Source: Roseitalea porphyridii
Lineage (GTDB): Bacteria > Pseudomonadota > Alphaproteobacteria > Rhizobiales > Rhizobiaceae
Assembly: GCF_004331955.1 (NCBI RefSeq)
Contig: NZ_CP036532.1
Location: forward strand, 3,475,673-3,539,672
Reading direction: 5' to 3'
Length of the DNA stretch: 64,000 nt
In this document: positions 1 to 8,203 of the stretch, one piece after another
Layout of the letters: every line of letters starts with the position of its first letter
How positions within the stretch are numbered: the first letter of the stretch is position 1
Translations under genes and position numbers: made by a program
Notes under the pieces: model-generated
The model's input: the letters and a program-made list of their open reading frames with translations, nothing else
What the model was told of the DNA's origin: nothing
The model's database searches: none

Positions 1-1752
1 CGAGGCCAGCGTCAGCGGCCGGTCGTAATGCACCGCGATCAGTTCGAAACATTTGCGGATGCAGGTCAGCATGCCCAGCGCCAGCACGTCGACCTTGAAG
101 ATGCCGAGCGCGTCGATGTCGTCCTTGTCCCATTCGATGAAGCTGCGGTCGGCCATCGCGCCATTGCCGATCGGCACCGTCTCGACGAGCGGCTTCTCGG
201 TCAGGATGAACCCGCCCACATGCTGGCTGAGGTGACGCGGCATGCCGATCAGCTCGTCGGCGAGCGCGATGGTGCGCTTCAGATGCGGATCGTTCAGGTC
301 GAGCCCGGCCTCGTTGACATTGTCGCCATCGACCGTCGAGCCCCACGACCCCCAGACCGTACGCGCCAGCGCCGAGGTCACGTCCTCGGACAGGCCCATC
401 ACCTTGCCCACCTCGCGCACCGCCATGCGCGGCCGGTAGTGGATCACCGTGGCGCACAGGCCGGCGCGGTCGCGGCCATATTTGTCGTAGATGTGCTGGA
501 TCACCTCCTCGCGCCGCTCGTGCTCGAAATCGACGTCGATGTCGGGCGGCTCCTTGCGCTCCTCGGAGATGAAGCGCTCGAACAGCACATCGTGCTGGGC
601 CGGGTCGACCGCGGTGATCTCGAGGCAATAGCAGACCGCCGAATTGGCCGCCGAGCCGCGCCCCTGGCACAGGATGTCACGGCTGCGCGCAAAGCGGATG
701 ATCTCGTGGATGGTCAGGAAATAGCGGGCGATGTCGAGCTTGCCGATCAGCGCCAGTTCCCTTTCGACCGTCGCGCGCACATGGCCGGGCACCCCGTCCG
801 GATAGCGCCGCGCCGCGCCCTGCCAGGTCAGTTCGGCCAGATAGCCGTCGACGGTCTTGCCCTCGGGCACGGTCTCGCGCGGATAGTCGTAGCGAAGCTC
901 GTCGAGCGAAAACGTGCAGGCGTCCGCGATGACCCGGCTCTCGGCGATCGCCTCGGGCCAGTCGGCGAAAAGGCGGGCCATCTCGGCCGGGCTCTTCAGG
1001 TGCCGCTCGGCATTGGCGTCCAGAAGCCGGCCGGCGGTGAAGATCGTCACCTTCTCGCGGATGCAGGTCATCACGTCCTGCAGCGGCCGCCGCGCCGGCG
1101 TGTGATAGTGCACGTCGTTTGTGGCGACGAGCTTCAGCCCGAAGGTCCTTGCCAGTTCGGAAAGCCGGTTGATCCGCGCCCGGTCGTCGCCGCGATAAAG
1201 ATGCGCGGCGGCGATGTGGCTGACCGGCAGCGCCTCGCGCAGACGCGGCAGGGAAGCGGCGAACGCGTCGAGCCGCGCGCCCGGCACGGCGATCAGCACC
1301 ACATCGTCGACACCGCCCAGCGTTTCGGTGGCCATCGCCAGCGTGATGTCGCAGGCGCCCTTGTCCTGCCAGGCGCCGTCGACCGTGCGCATCTTGCCCG
1401 CCGACAACAGCCGGCACAGGCGCCCGTAGCCGGCGCGCCTCTTCGGATAGGCGAGCAGCGAGGACGCATCGACCAGATCGAGCCGGCAGCCGATGACCGG
1501 CCGCATCCGCGCGGTCCTCGCCTCGCCATGCAGGCGGACGACGCCGGCCATCGTGTTGCGGTCGGCGATGCCGAGCGCGTCATAGCCGAGCGCGTGCGCG
1601 GTCAGCACCAGATCGACCGCGTCGGACGCCCCGCGCAGAAAAGAGAAATTGCTGGTCACGCCCAGTTCGACGAACGGGGCGGGCGCGTTGGGCGCAAATG
1701 TCCCCTCTTCGCCCAGGGTACGCTTGGCCGGGGTGAGCGGGGCTTCGGGCAT
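1..1752 (-). CDS. dnaE2: Error-prone DNA polymerase DnaE2 (ImuC), N-terminal part
   Basis: Catalytic subunit of the SOS mutasome (ImuA-ImuB-DnaE2), which carries out translesion synthesis after DNA damage. The minus-strand frame is open from an ATG at 1752 to the window edge, giving about 584 N-terminal residues of a family usually near 1,080; the C-terminal half lies outside the window. The PHP-type N-terminus contains a VTSNFSFLRGAS stretch around residue 33, and the polymerase active-site motif PDIDVDFEHERR lies near residue 400 with both metal-binding Asp present. The start is 3 nt after the imuB stop, so the gene is co-transcribed with imuA and imuB. DnaE2 rather than replicative DnaE1 is inferred from this context and the shortened N-terminus. 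Confidence 0.95.
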   Translation of the reverse strand, partial: MPEAPLTPAKRTLGEEGTFAPNAPAPFVELGVTSNFSFLRGASDAVDLVLTAHALGYDALGIADRNTMAGVVRLHGEARTARMRPVIGCRLDLVDASSLLAYPKRRAGYGRLCRLLSAGKMRTVDGAWQDKGACDITLAMATETLGGVDDVVLIAVPGARLDAFAASLPRLREALPVSHIAAAHLYRGDDRARINRLSELARTFGLKLVATNDVHYHTPARRPLQDVMTCIREKVTIFTAGRLLDANAERHLKSPAEMARLFADWPEAIAESRVIADACTFSLDELRYDYPRETVPEGKTVDGYLAELTWQGAARRYPDGVPGHVRATVERELALIGKLDIARYFLTIHEIIRFARSRDILCQGRGSAANSAVCYCLEITAVDPAQHDVLFERFISEERKEPPDIDVDFEHERREEVIQHIYDKYGRDRAGLCATVIHYRPRMAVREVGKVMGLSEDVTSALARTVWGSWGSTVDGDNVNEAGLDLNDPHLKRTIALADELIGMPRHLSQHVGGFILTEKPLVETVPIGNGAMADRSFIEWDKDDIDALGIFKVDVLALGMLTCIRKCFELIAVHYDRPLTLAS

Positions 1753-1755
1753 GGT

Positions 1756-3309
1756 TCACGCGTCGAGCCCATGCACGAACCAGCGCGGCGGACCGTCGCG
1801 CCCGTCGCCGGGCAGCCCCTCGCGGAAGATCCAGTAGCGCCGCCCTTCGGCATCCTCGACGCGGTAATAGTCGCGCAGCCGCGCGGTCGATTTCTCGCGC
1901 CACCATTCCGGCGCGATCCGCTCGGGCCCCTGGCTCCTGACGATGCGATGGGTCTGCCGCCGCCAGACGAGCTGCGCGGGCGGGCCGTCGGGCACCGCGT
2001 ACAGCACCTGCGCCTCCTCGGGCCGGACCAGGAGACGCAACGGGCGCGGCACCCCGTCCGCCGTCTCACCGGTGGGCACGATCACGCATTGCGTGCCCGC
2101 CGGCGCCAGCCCCTCGGCGCGCTCGGGCACATGGCTGTCGCGGGCGACGGGCCTGAGCACCGCGCCGGGACCGAGCCGGGCGACCAGCCGATCGATCAGC
2201 CGCGCCAGATCGATGCTCTCGTCGGCCGCGCCCACGAGCGCCTGCTGCGCCGCGCCGAGCGCTTCGTGGACGACCGCGTCGAGCGTCATCGCATCGAGCC
2301 CGAAGCCGGTGTCGATCCGTTCGAGCCGGTCGCGGAACAGACGGCGCAGATGGGCCGGGTCGCGGCTCGGACGGCTGGTCGCGGCCTCCACGGACGAAGA
2401 CCCGCCATCGGCGCGGTAGCCGGTCAGAAGCAGCCGCCGCGCGCCGAGCTGGCGCGTGTCCATCTGGCCGGTCAGATCATCGAGAAGGCGATCCAGCACC
2501 GGGCCGATCGCCTCGACCTCGGTGACCGGCTCGGCAAAGCGGGCAAGCGCGCGCACCGGCGCGGGCACGTCGTCGGGCATCAGCGGCTCGGCCAGCCGGC
2601 CGAACGCCTGATCGAGCCTGAGCGGCGGATTTGAGGGCAGGTCGTTCCTGTGCCGGAAGCGGCGGGCGAGCGCGGTGCGCGGCACGCCGGCGACCGCGCC
2701 GACCGTTTTCAGGCCGAGGCGCTTAAGAAGCAGCACCGTGTCCGCGTCCAGCCGCAGCGCCGCGACCGGCAGCGGGCCGAGCCTTTCGGCAAGAGCGTCG
2801 GCTCCGCAAAGTTCGCGCGGGGCGGCGCCGAAGCGCGCCAGCGCCCAGGCCGCGCCGAGCGTCGGCGCGACGGCGACGCGCGCGGTCAGGTCGAGCCCGG
2901 CGAAGGCGCGGCGCATCTGCGCCAGCATCGCCGCCTCGCCGCCCCACAGATGATCGGACCCGGTCGTCTCCAGCATCAGCCCGTCGGCGCCGTCCACCCG
3001 CGTCCACGGACACCAGCGCTGCGCCCAGCGCGCGAGCGCGGAAAGCCGCGCCGCATCGGCCGCCATATCGGCGTCAGCGACATGCAGCGACGGCACCAGC
3101 GCCTTCATGTCGGTCAGCCGCGCGCCGCGCGTGATCCCGGCGCGGGCGGCCGCGCCGTTGACGTCGTGGACGAGACGGCCATGGGCGCCCTCGCGCGCCA
3201 GCACGAGCGGGGTCTGTTCAACCGGCGCGCCGGGGCCGCGCGTCCGGCGGCGCCAGCTCTGGATCGGAAAGTGCGGCAGATAGATCGAGACGATGCGTCT
3301 TTGCGTCAT
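1756..3309 (-). CDS. imuB: ImuB, Y-family polymerase-like mutasome protein
   Basis: A 517-residue non-catalytic Y-family polymerase homologue. In this family it bridges DnaE2, ImuA and the beta clamp during SOS mutagenesis. The N-terminus IVSIYLPHFPIQSW is the characteristic ImuB start, and the fingers/palm-like and little-finger-like regions follow at normal length. The C-terminal tail ends in a WREKSTARLRDYYRVED segment followed by YWIFREGLPGD, typical of ImuB. The start at 3309 lies inside the end of imuA, giving a 92-nt overlap; no later in-frame start would preserve the conserved N-terminus. dnaE2 begins 3 nt after its stop, so all three genes form one operon. Confidence 0.93.
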   Translation of the reverse strand: MTQRRIVSIYLPHFPIQSWRRRTRGPGAPVEQTPLVLAREGAHGRLVHDVNGAAARAGITRGARLTDMKALVPSLHVADADMAADAARLSALARWAQRWCPWTRVDGADGLMLETTGSDHLWGGEAAMLAQMRRAFAGLDLTARVAVAPTLGAAWALARFGAAPRELCGADALAERLGPLPVAALRLDADTVLLLKRLGLKTVGAVAGVPRTALARRFRHRNDLPSNPPLRLDQAFGRLAEPLMPDDVPAPVRALARFAEPVTEVEAIGPVLDRLLDDLTGQMDTRQLGARRLLLTGYRADGGSSSVEAATSRPSRDPAHLRRLFRDRLERIDTGFGLDAMTLDAVVHEALGAAQQALVGAADESIDLARLIDRLVARLGPGAVLRPVARDSHVPERAEGLAPAGTQCVIVPTGETADGVPRPLRLLVRPEEAQVLYAVPDGPPAQLVWRRQTHRIVRSQGPERIAPEWWREKSTARLRDYYRVEDAEGRRYWIFREGLPGDGRDGPPRWFVHGLDA

Positions 3310-4030
3310 AGCCTGCTTCCCAGAGGCCCGGTTGAAGGTCGCGCGCGCGGAACAGTTCGGCCCGCCAGCGCGGCGGCCCGGGCGCGCGCGGATCGTAAGG
3401 ATGGGCGAACGAAGGCCGGGCCGCGATGCGCCAGCGCCGCCGCGCCGCCGACAGGTTCGCCCGCGCCGAGAACCGGATCAGCACCGCGGCGGTGCCGGAT
3501 CGCGCCGCGCGCATGGCCAGCCGCCGCGTGGCGGTGAAATCGAGCGCGGCCGGATCGCCCCAGACCTCGCCGATCACCGCGCCCATGCTGGCGCAGCCAA
3601 GGCCTTCCTCCATCGCCCAGAGCACGTCGCGCGCATCGCGCGCGCAGACCATGACGAGCCGGTCGGGATCGACCCCGAAGCGATGCAGGGCGCGGCCGTG
3701 CGGCCGGCCCGTCTCGAGCGCCGCCATGCGGTCCTGCACCCACAGGACCGGCCGGCCCGCCGGCAAGTGCGCCAGCGCGAAGCCGGTCGCCGCGCCGTCG
3801 CGCGGGGCGGCGAAGATCTCATCGAGATGCGCGACGGCCGGAAGGCCGTCCCGTTCCACCACCCGCTCCGTACGGGCTGGCGAACCCGCCGGCTCAGGCG
3901 CTTGCCCTGTCTCAAGCGCCTGCCCTGTCTTCGGCGGCCGATGCGCGCGCTCCGCCGCACCGCCGGAGACGGCGCGCAAACGCGTCAAAAGCGCCTTGGC
4001 CGGCGCGGATGTGCGGAACCGTCCGTTCAT
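3218..4030 (-). CDS. imuA: ImuA, SOS mutasome accessory protein
   Basis: A 270-residue RecA/SulA-like protein of the imuA-imuB-dnaE2 cassette, which in this family contacts RecA and ImuB. The core contains LPAGRPVLWVQD and VWGDPAALDFTATRRLAMRAARSG-type segments conserved in ImuA. The start at 4030 is 17 nt from a LexA box. Its last ~30 codons are read in a different frame from the first codons of imuB. Near the N-terminus (around residues 34-46) there are two near-identical 6-residue units, TGQALE and TGQAPE, encoded by an 18-bp tandem duplication. The N-terminal ~60 residues are otherwise low complexity and probably poorly conserved. Confidence 0.88.
   Translation of the reverse strand: MNGRFRTSAPAKALLTRLRAVSGGAAERAHRPPKTGQALETGQAPEPAGSPARTERVVERDGLPAVAHLDEIFAAPRDGAATGFALAHLPAGRPVLWVQDRMAALETGRPHGRALHRFGVDPDRLVMVCARDARDVLWAMEEGLGCASMGAVIGEVWGDPAALDFTATRRLAMRAARSGTAAVLIRFSARANLSAARRRWRIAARPSFAHPYDPRAPGPPRWRAELFRARDLQPGLWEAGYDAKTHRLDLSAALSDPELAPPDARPRRAG
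3895..3930. repeat. Tandem 18-bp duplication inside imuA
   Basis: Two adjacent 18-bp copies (3895-3912 and 3913-3930) agree at 16 of 18 positions and keep the imuA frame. They add one six-residue unit to the variable N-terminal part of ImuA. Probably a replication-slippage product with no functional consequence. Confidence 0.7.
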
Positions 4031-4046
4031 CGCCTGAGGGGCTCTT

Positions 4047-4061
4047 GTTCATGATATGTTC
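4047..4061. promoter_or_regulatory. LexA (SOS) box of imuA-imuB-dnaE2
   Basis: GTTC at 4047-4050 and GTTC at 4058-4061 are separated by exactly 7 nt (ATGATAT), a perfect match to the alphaproteobacterial LexA direct repeat GTTC-N7-GTTC. It lies 17 nt upstream of the imuA start on the minus strand, where a repressor would block transcription. LexA control of this cassette is established in other Alphaproteobacteria; here it is inferred from the site. Confidence 0.9.
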
Positions 4062-4283
4062 CATTGTGCGTAGCACGCGAAAAGAGTCAATCCCGGAATC
4101 GGAGCGTGTAGGAATTTATGTTTGATTATATGCGTGACAAAAGTAACGCCCGATTACATATTGGAATCAAAGGGTTACGATCATGACCGCGTCCAGCGAT
4201 CCCATCTTTCTCAGGACTTGAGGGAGCCCGGCCCAACGCATCGAAGCGTTTCTTCTCAACAGCTTTGCTGTCGCGCTCGCCAT

Positions 4284-4889
4284 TCATGCTAACACCGTGG
4301 CTCCGACGATATATGGAGAAAGGCCTCCCTCCCTATATTGCATCAACCTAGGAAGATTTGCCACGACCGTTTCATCATCCTGATTGGCTTCAAACCACCG
4401 ATAGACTGCATCAGTGAAGACACGACAGAAATCCACCACGCTATAAACGTAGGCATCATTCATTCGAGAATTGGTGAACGTAAAGCCGCTGTCTGGCAAC
4501 GTGAAAATTACTCTTGCAACGCTGTGTTTCATGTCACCAAAGCGACCATTGTGAAGTACACCGCACCTCATTGACCAAAGATCGTCTGGTGTGACAAAAC
4601 TCAATCTGTCCCAAGGCAAATTATTTTGGCACCAAGCTTTGTAACGCTCGCCATTCGTGCGCCCATCTTCAGAGTCAAGGGAAGCACAGATGTCAGGCAA
4701 TGCCACAGTCATTGCCACTGCTAGAAACGGTAGCCCATTCTCTGCTGCGGTGTTTATTTCATTTAAAAGCGGGTAAAGCGGGGAAGACGATTTTTCCATT
4801 ATCCAGCAATGCCCCATCCGCTGAACCAATTTATACCCAGTCAATGACATCGCACAAGTGAACGTCGGTATAGTTATTCCCGCACTCAT
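4284..4889 (-). CDS. Unknown protein with HEPN-like R-x4-H motif
   Basis: A 201-residue soluble protein with clearly lower G+C and different codon use from its neighbours, so probably acquired. I recognise it as a widespread unnamed family marked by AMTVALPDICASL (59-71), an RYKAWC segment (82-87) and the block SMRCGVLHNG (106-115). That block contains R108-x4-H113, the spacing of the catalytic motif of HEPN-type RNases, which often act as toxins or anti-phage effectors. The function is inference from the motif only. The first Met lacks a clear Shine-Dalgarno; Met31 may be the true start because family similarity seems to begin there. It lies 12 nt after a 56-codon ORF on the same strand. Confidence 0.65.
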   Translation of the reverse strand: MSAGITIPTFTCAMSLTGYKLVQRMGHCWIMEKSSSPLYPLLNEINTAAENGLPFLAVAMTVALPDICASLDSEDGRTNGERYKAWCQNNLPWDRLSFVTPDDLWSMRCGVLHNGRFGDMKHSVARVIFTLPDSGFTFTNSRMNDAYVYSVVDFCRVFTDAVYRWFEANQDDETVVANLPRLMQYREGGLSPYIVGATVLA

Positions 4890-4901
4890 TCAATGATCGT
4901 A

Positions 4902-5072
4902 TCACAATTCGTCAGTGCGAATTAAGCCAGAGTTCAACGCTTCGCCTTCGACAAACTCACGTACTCCGTTCATTCTCGCAATTTCCATTTCCGTCACGCG
5001 AAAAATCTCCCCGCGACTTCGGTGGCCGGCAAGTCGGTGCCTAGATAGCAAAATCAGCCACTCTTGCCACAT
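4902..5072 (-). CDS. Small ORF upstream of the HEPN-like gene
   Basis: An open frame of 56 codons (ATG at 5072, TGA at 4902-4904) inside the direct-repeat-bounded cassette, 12 nt upstream of the HEPN-like gene and on the same strand. An internal GTG at about codon 26 is preceded by GGGGAG with suitable spacing, so the expressed product may be only 31 residues ending in SGLIRTDEL. The C-terminal half is charged and non-hydrophobic. I recognise no family. It could be the remnant of a larger gene or a small partner protein of the HEPN-like gene; the second possibility rests only on its position. Confidence 0.3.
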   Translation of the reverse strand: MWQEWLILLSRHRLAGHRSRGEIFRVTEMEIARMNGVREFVEGEALNSGLIRTDEL

Positions 5073-5222
5073 ATACAGCTAGGAATTTATGCCGGATTGG
5101 GCGGTATCGCCGCAATCGCAGGTCCGCAGAGACAGACCCGCCGAAATCGGCCCCGGCCGGGCTTGACGCCGCCGGCCGCCGTTCCGACCATGGCGCCGCG
5201 CACCATGTCCCGAAAGACCGCC

Positions 5223-6662
5223 ATGCTCCATCCCGACAGGCTTCTTCCCGCCGACCCGGCCGTCCGGGCGACCGCGCGGGCCCTCTACGAACGGGTCGCC
5301 GACGCGCCGATCGTCTCCCCGCACGGCCATTGCGAGGCGTCCTGGTTCGCCGAGGACGCGCCGTTTCCGAACGCCGCCGACCTGCTGATCACGCCCGATC
5401 ACTACGTGCTGCGCATGCTGGCCAGCCAGGGCGTGTCCTACGAGGCGCTGGGCGTGCCGCGCGCCGACGGAAGCCGCGCCGATGTCGACCCGCGCGAGGC
5501 GTTCCGGCTGTTCGCCGCGCACTATCATCTGTTCGCCGGCACGCCCTCGCGCGTCTGGCTCGATCACGCCCTTCATGTCGTGCTCGGCGTGCCCGAGCGG
5601 CTCGGCCCGGCGACCGCCGACGCGGTCTTCGATCATGTCGCCGCGCAACTCGCTTCGCCCGCCTTCCGGCCGCGCGCGCTCTACGAGCGGTTCGGCATCG
5701 AAGTCCTGGCGACCACCGACAATGCGACCGACACGCTCGATGCGCATCGGGCGCTGAAGGCGCTAGCCTTCGGCCGGATCGTGCCGACCTTCCGGCCGGA
5801 CGCGCTCACCGACCCGCTGCGCGAGGATTTCGCCGCATCGATGCAAAGGCTCGAAGAGCAGACCGGCGAAAATGTCACCGACTGGTCCGGCTTGCTCAAG
5901 GCGCTGCGGGCGCGGCGCGCGGACTTCGCGCGGCTCGGCGCGACGGCGACCGACCATGGCGTTCTGGCGCCCGTCACCGCCGACCTGCCGGGGCCGGCCT
6001 GCCAGGCGCTGCTCGACAAGGCGAGGGCCGGCACGATCACCGCCGACGAGGCGGCGCTGTTTCAGGCGCAGATGCTCACCGAGATGGCCGCGATGAGCGT
6101 CGAGGACGGTCTGGTGATGCAGATCCATGCCGGCTCGCGCCGCAACTATGCGCCCTCGGTCTTCGCCCGCTACGGCCGCGACAAGGGCTACGACATTCCG
6201 GCCACGGTCGCCTGGGCGGACGGGCTCAAGCCGCTGCTCGACCGGTTCGGCTTCGAGCCGAACCTTCGGATGGTGCTCTATACGCTCGACGAGACCGCCT
6301 ACGGACGCGAACTGGCGCCGCTCGCCGGCGCGTTTCCGACCGTGCTGCTGGGCGCGCCCTGGTGGTTCTTCGACAGTCCCGAGGGGATGCGCCGCTACCG
6401 GTCGCAGGTGATCGAGACGGCCGGGTTCCACAACACGGCCGGCTTCGTCGACGACACCCGCGCCTTCCTGTCGATCCCGGCGCGGCACGACATGGCCCGG
6501 CGCATGGACGCGGGCTTTCTCGCCGGGCTCGTCGCCGAACACCAGATCGGCACGGACGAGGCATTCGCGCTGATCGGGGAGCTTGCGGGCGGGCTTGCGC
6601 GCCGCGCCTATCGGACCGGCACGGGTCAGGCCGCGCCCGGCAGCGACCGGGCTACGGCATGA
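5223..6662 (+). CDS. uxaC: Uronate (glucuronate) isomerase
   Basis: Converts D-glucuronate to D-fructuronate and D-galacturonate to D-tagaturonate, the first step of hexuronate breakdown in the cytosol. The 479-residue product has the normal family length and begins MLHPDRLLPADP. The metal-binding SPHGHCE motif of this amidohydrolase-superfamily enzyme is at residues 32-38, and the family signatures NATDTLDAH, VMQIHAG and LGAPWWFFDSPEGM follow. In-frame Met codons at 5190 and 5205 exist, but similarity begins at 5223. No uxuA, uxuB, kduI or transporter gene is adjacent, so it stands alone between the acquired cassette and the speDE genes, with no neighbour to suggest its regulation. Confidence 0.93.
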   Translation: MLHPDRLLPADPAVRATARALYERVADAPIVSPHGHCEASWFAEDAPFPNAADLLITPDHYVLRMLASQGVSYEALGVPRADGSRADVDPREAFRLFAAHYHLFAGTPSRVWLDHALHVVLGVPERLGPATADAVFDHVAAQLASPAFRPRALYERFGIEVLATTDNATDTLDAHRALKALAFGRIVPTFRPDALTDPLREDFAASMQRLEEQTGENVTDWSGLLKALRARRADFARLGATATDHGVLAPVTADLPGPACQALLDKARAGTITADEAALFQAQMLTEMAAMSVEDGLVMQIHAGSRRNYAPSVFARYGRDKGYDIPATVAWADGLKPLLDRFGFEPNLRMVLYTLDETAYGRELAPLAGAFPTVLLGAPWWFFDSPEGMRRYRSQVIETAGFHNTAGFVDDTRAFLSIPARHDMARRMDAGFLAGLVAEHQIGTDEAFALIGELAGGLARRAYRTGTGQAAPGSDRATA

Positions 6663-6687
6663 GCGGACCGCGCGGCGGCGGGCACGC

Positions 6688-7566
6688 TCAGATCCGCGCG
6701 CGGCCCTCTTCCACCGCCTCTTCGATGAAGCGCGGCAGGGCGAAGGCGGCGCGGTGCACCGCCGGCGTGTAATAGCGCGTCGAAAGACCCGCCTCGGCGA
6801 ACCGTGCCTTGAGCGTTTCGAGCGGCACGTCGGCCTTGCCCGCATCGTCGGTGGCAAAGCCCATCGCCATGTGTCCGCCGACATAGGTCGGGATCGCCGC
6901 CACATAGGCCGCCGACAGCGCGAACGAACGGCCCAGATCGCGCATCGAGCCGACCAGTTCGTCCTTCTGGAAGAAGGGCACGCCGTTCTGGGTGACGGCA
7001 ACGCCGCCCGGGTTCAGCACCCGGTGCAGGCCGGCATAGAACGCGGCCGTGAACAGCACCGCCCCCGGCCCGACCGGATCGGTCGAATCGACGATCGCGA
7101 CGTCGAACCGGTCTTCGGTCGTCGCGACATAGTCGGCCCCGTCGGCGATCACCAGGTCGAACCGGTCGTCGTCGAACACCGGTGCGTTGAAATCGCCGAA
7201 ATGGGTGCGCGAGAACTCGACCACCGATGCGTCGATCTCGACCTGCGTCAGCCCCTCGACCGACCGGTGCTTGAGCACCTCCTCGGCCAGGCCGCAATCG
7301 CCGCCGCCGATGATCAGCACGCGTTTCGCCGCCCCGTGCGCCAGGATCGGCACATGGCTCATCATCTCGTGATAGATGAACTCGTCGCCGGTGGTCACCT
7401 GGGTGATGCCGTCGAGCATCAGCACCTTGCCGAACGCCGCGTTCTCGATCAGCGCCAGTTCGAAATGGCCGGTGTCCTCGTGATGCAGCACCCGCTCCGC
7501 CCGAAAGGCGAAGCGGACGCTGGGATAGAGACTCTCGGCGAACCAGTCGCTGTCCTTGCCGGCCAT
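6688..7566 (-). CDS. speE: Spermidine synthase
   Basis: Transfers the aminopropyl group of decarboxylated S-adenosylmethionine to putrescine. The 292-residue product has the Rossmann methyltransferase-like fold, with RVLIIGGGDCGLAEEVLKH as the nucleotide-binding loop near residues 82-100 and the catalytic-site segment VDSTDPVGPGAVLFTAAFY further on, including the gate-keeping acidic and aromatic residues. The chosen start (MAGKDSDWFAE) follows the speD stop by 4 nt; the longer frame upstream is not homologous. It is the second gene of the speD-speE operon. Confidence 0.95.
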   Translation of the reverse strand: MAGKDSDWFAESLYPSVRFAFRAERVLHHEDTGHFELALIENAAFGKVLMLDGITQVTTGDEFIYHEMMSHVPILAHGAAKRVLIIGGGDCGLAEEVLKHRSVEGLTQVEIDASVVEFSRTHFGDFNAPVFDDDRFDLVIADGADYVATTEDRFDVAIVDSTDPVGPGAVLFTAAFYAGLHRVLNPGGVAVTQNGVPFFQKDELVGSMRDLGRSFALSAAYVAAIPTYVGGHMAMGFATDDAGKADVPLETLKARFAEAGLSTRYYTPAVHRAAFALPRFIEEAVEEGRARI

Positions 7567-7570
7567 GACG

Positions 7571-8059
7571 TCAGACGCCCTTGCCGCGCAGCAGTTCCGA
7601 CACGGCGATGCGGGCGGGGTTGAAGGCCCGGCGCAGCACCTCGACGCACTTTTCCGGCTGCGCGTCGCCGCACATGAACACGTCGAGCGCCGCATAGCCG
7701 TTCTCGGGCCACGAATGGATCGAGATATGGCTCTCGGCCAGCACCGCCACGCCGGACACGCCGGCCACCTCGCAGCCCATGGGCTCGAAGCTGTGCAGGT
7801 GTATGTGCAGCAGCGTCGCGCCGGCTTCCTCGACGCATTTGACCATGGCCTTTTCGATATGGTCGATGTCGTCGAGCCGTTCGGCTTCGTACAAGTCGAT
7901 GATCAGATGCGCCCCGGCGCACTTGGTGCCGTTGCGTTCGATGAAATGATCCTTCGGCAGCGCGTCAGCGGCCGCAAAAGGGGCGTTCAGATCTTCCGTT
8001 TGGGAGGTGCTTTGGTCCGCAAAGTCCATCCCCAATTGGAAGAGGGCGTCGTGAGTCAT
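7571..8059 (-). CDS. speD: S-adenosylmethionine decarboxylase proenzyme
   Basis: Supplies decarboxylated AdoMet, the aminopropyl donor for the adjacent spermidine synthase. The 162-residue product is the prokaryotic class 1B type. The self-cleavage site that creates the pyruvoyl cofactor is E109-S110 within LAESHISIHSWPE, and the catalytic Cys lies in the DVFMCGD segment. About 30 variable residues precede the conserved core, which begins near the DHFIERNGTKCAG segment. It is the first gene of a two-gene operon with speE 4 nt downstream. The 144 nt upstream (8060-8203) separate it from allE and contain no riboswitch that I recognise. Confidence 0.95.
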   Translation of the reverse strand: MTHDALFQLGMDFADQSTSQTEDLNAPFAAADALPKDHFIERNGTKCAGAHLIIDLYEAERLDDIDHIEKAMVKCVEEAGATLLHIHLHSFEPMGCEVAGVSGVAVLAESHISIHSWPENGYAALDVFMCGDAQPEKCVEVLRRAFNPARIAVSELLRGKGV

Positions 8060-8203
8060 GGCGCTCTCCCCAACCAGCAGATGTCCCGGCTCATGCCGGA
8101 GCCGCGCACATATTGGCTTTGCGCGTCACAATCAATCGGCAAATCGAGAAAACTTCGTCCGCAGCCGAAGTTTTTTGATGCGCGTGCCGCGGCGCGGCCG
8201 TCG

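Larger units (their letters stand above)
4109..5091. mobile_element. AT-richer cassette bounded by 12-bp direct repeats
   Basis: The identical 12-mer TAGGAATTTATG occurs at 4109-4120 and 5080-5091, and each copy is followed 3 nt later by GATT. The DNA between them is visibly AT-richer than both flanks and codes on the minus strand for a HEPN-like unknown protein and a small upstream ORF. No transposase, integrase or terminal inverted repeat is visible. The arrangement suggests insertion of foreign DNA next to the imuA promoter with target duplication or repeat-mediated recombination, but the mechanism cannot be told from this sequence. From 4121 to 4283 no gene is seen. Confidence 0.5.

Noticed and set aside
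28..2634. 868-codon plus-strand open frame
   Set aside because: It is the antisense of dnaE2 and imuB. Composition is Arg/His/Asp/Gln-rich with no domain, as expected for the opposite strand of high-GC genes.
4184..4222. Short plus-strand ORF of 12 codons in the cassette's left part
   Set aside because: Too short, with no ribosome-binding element or similarity.
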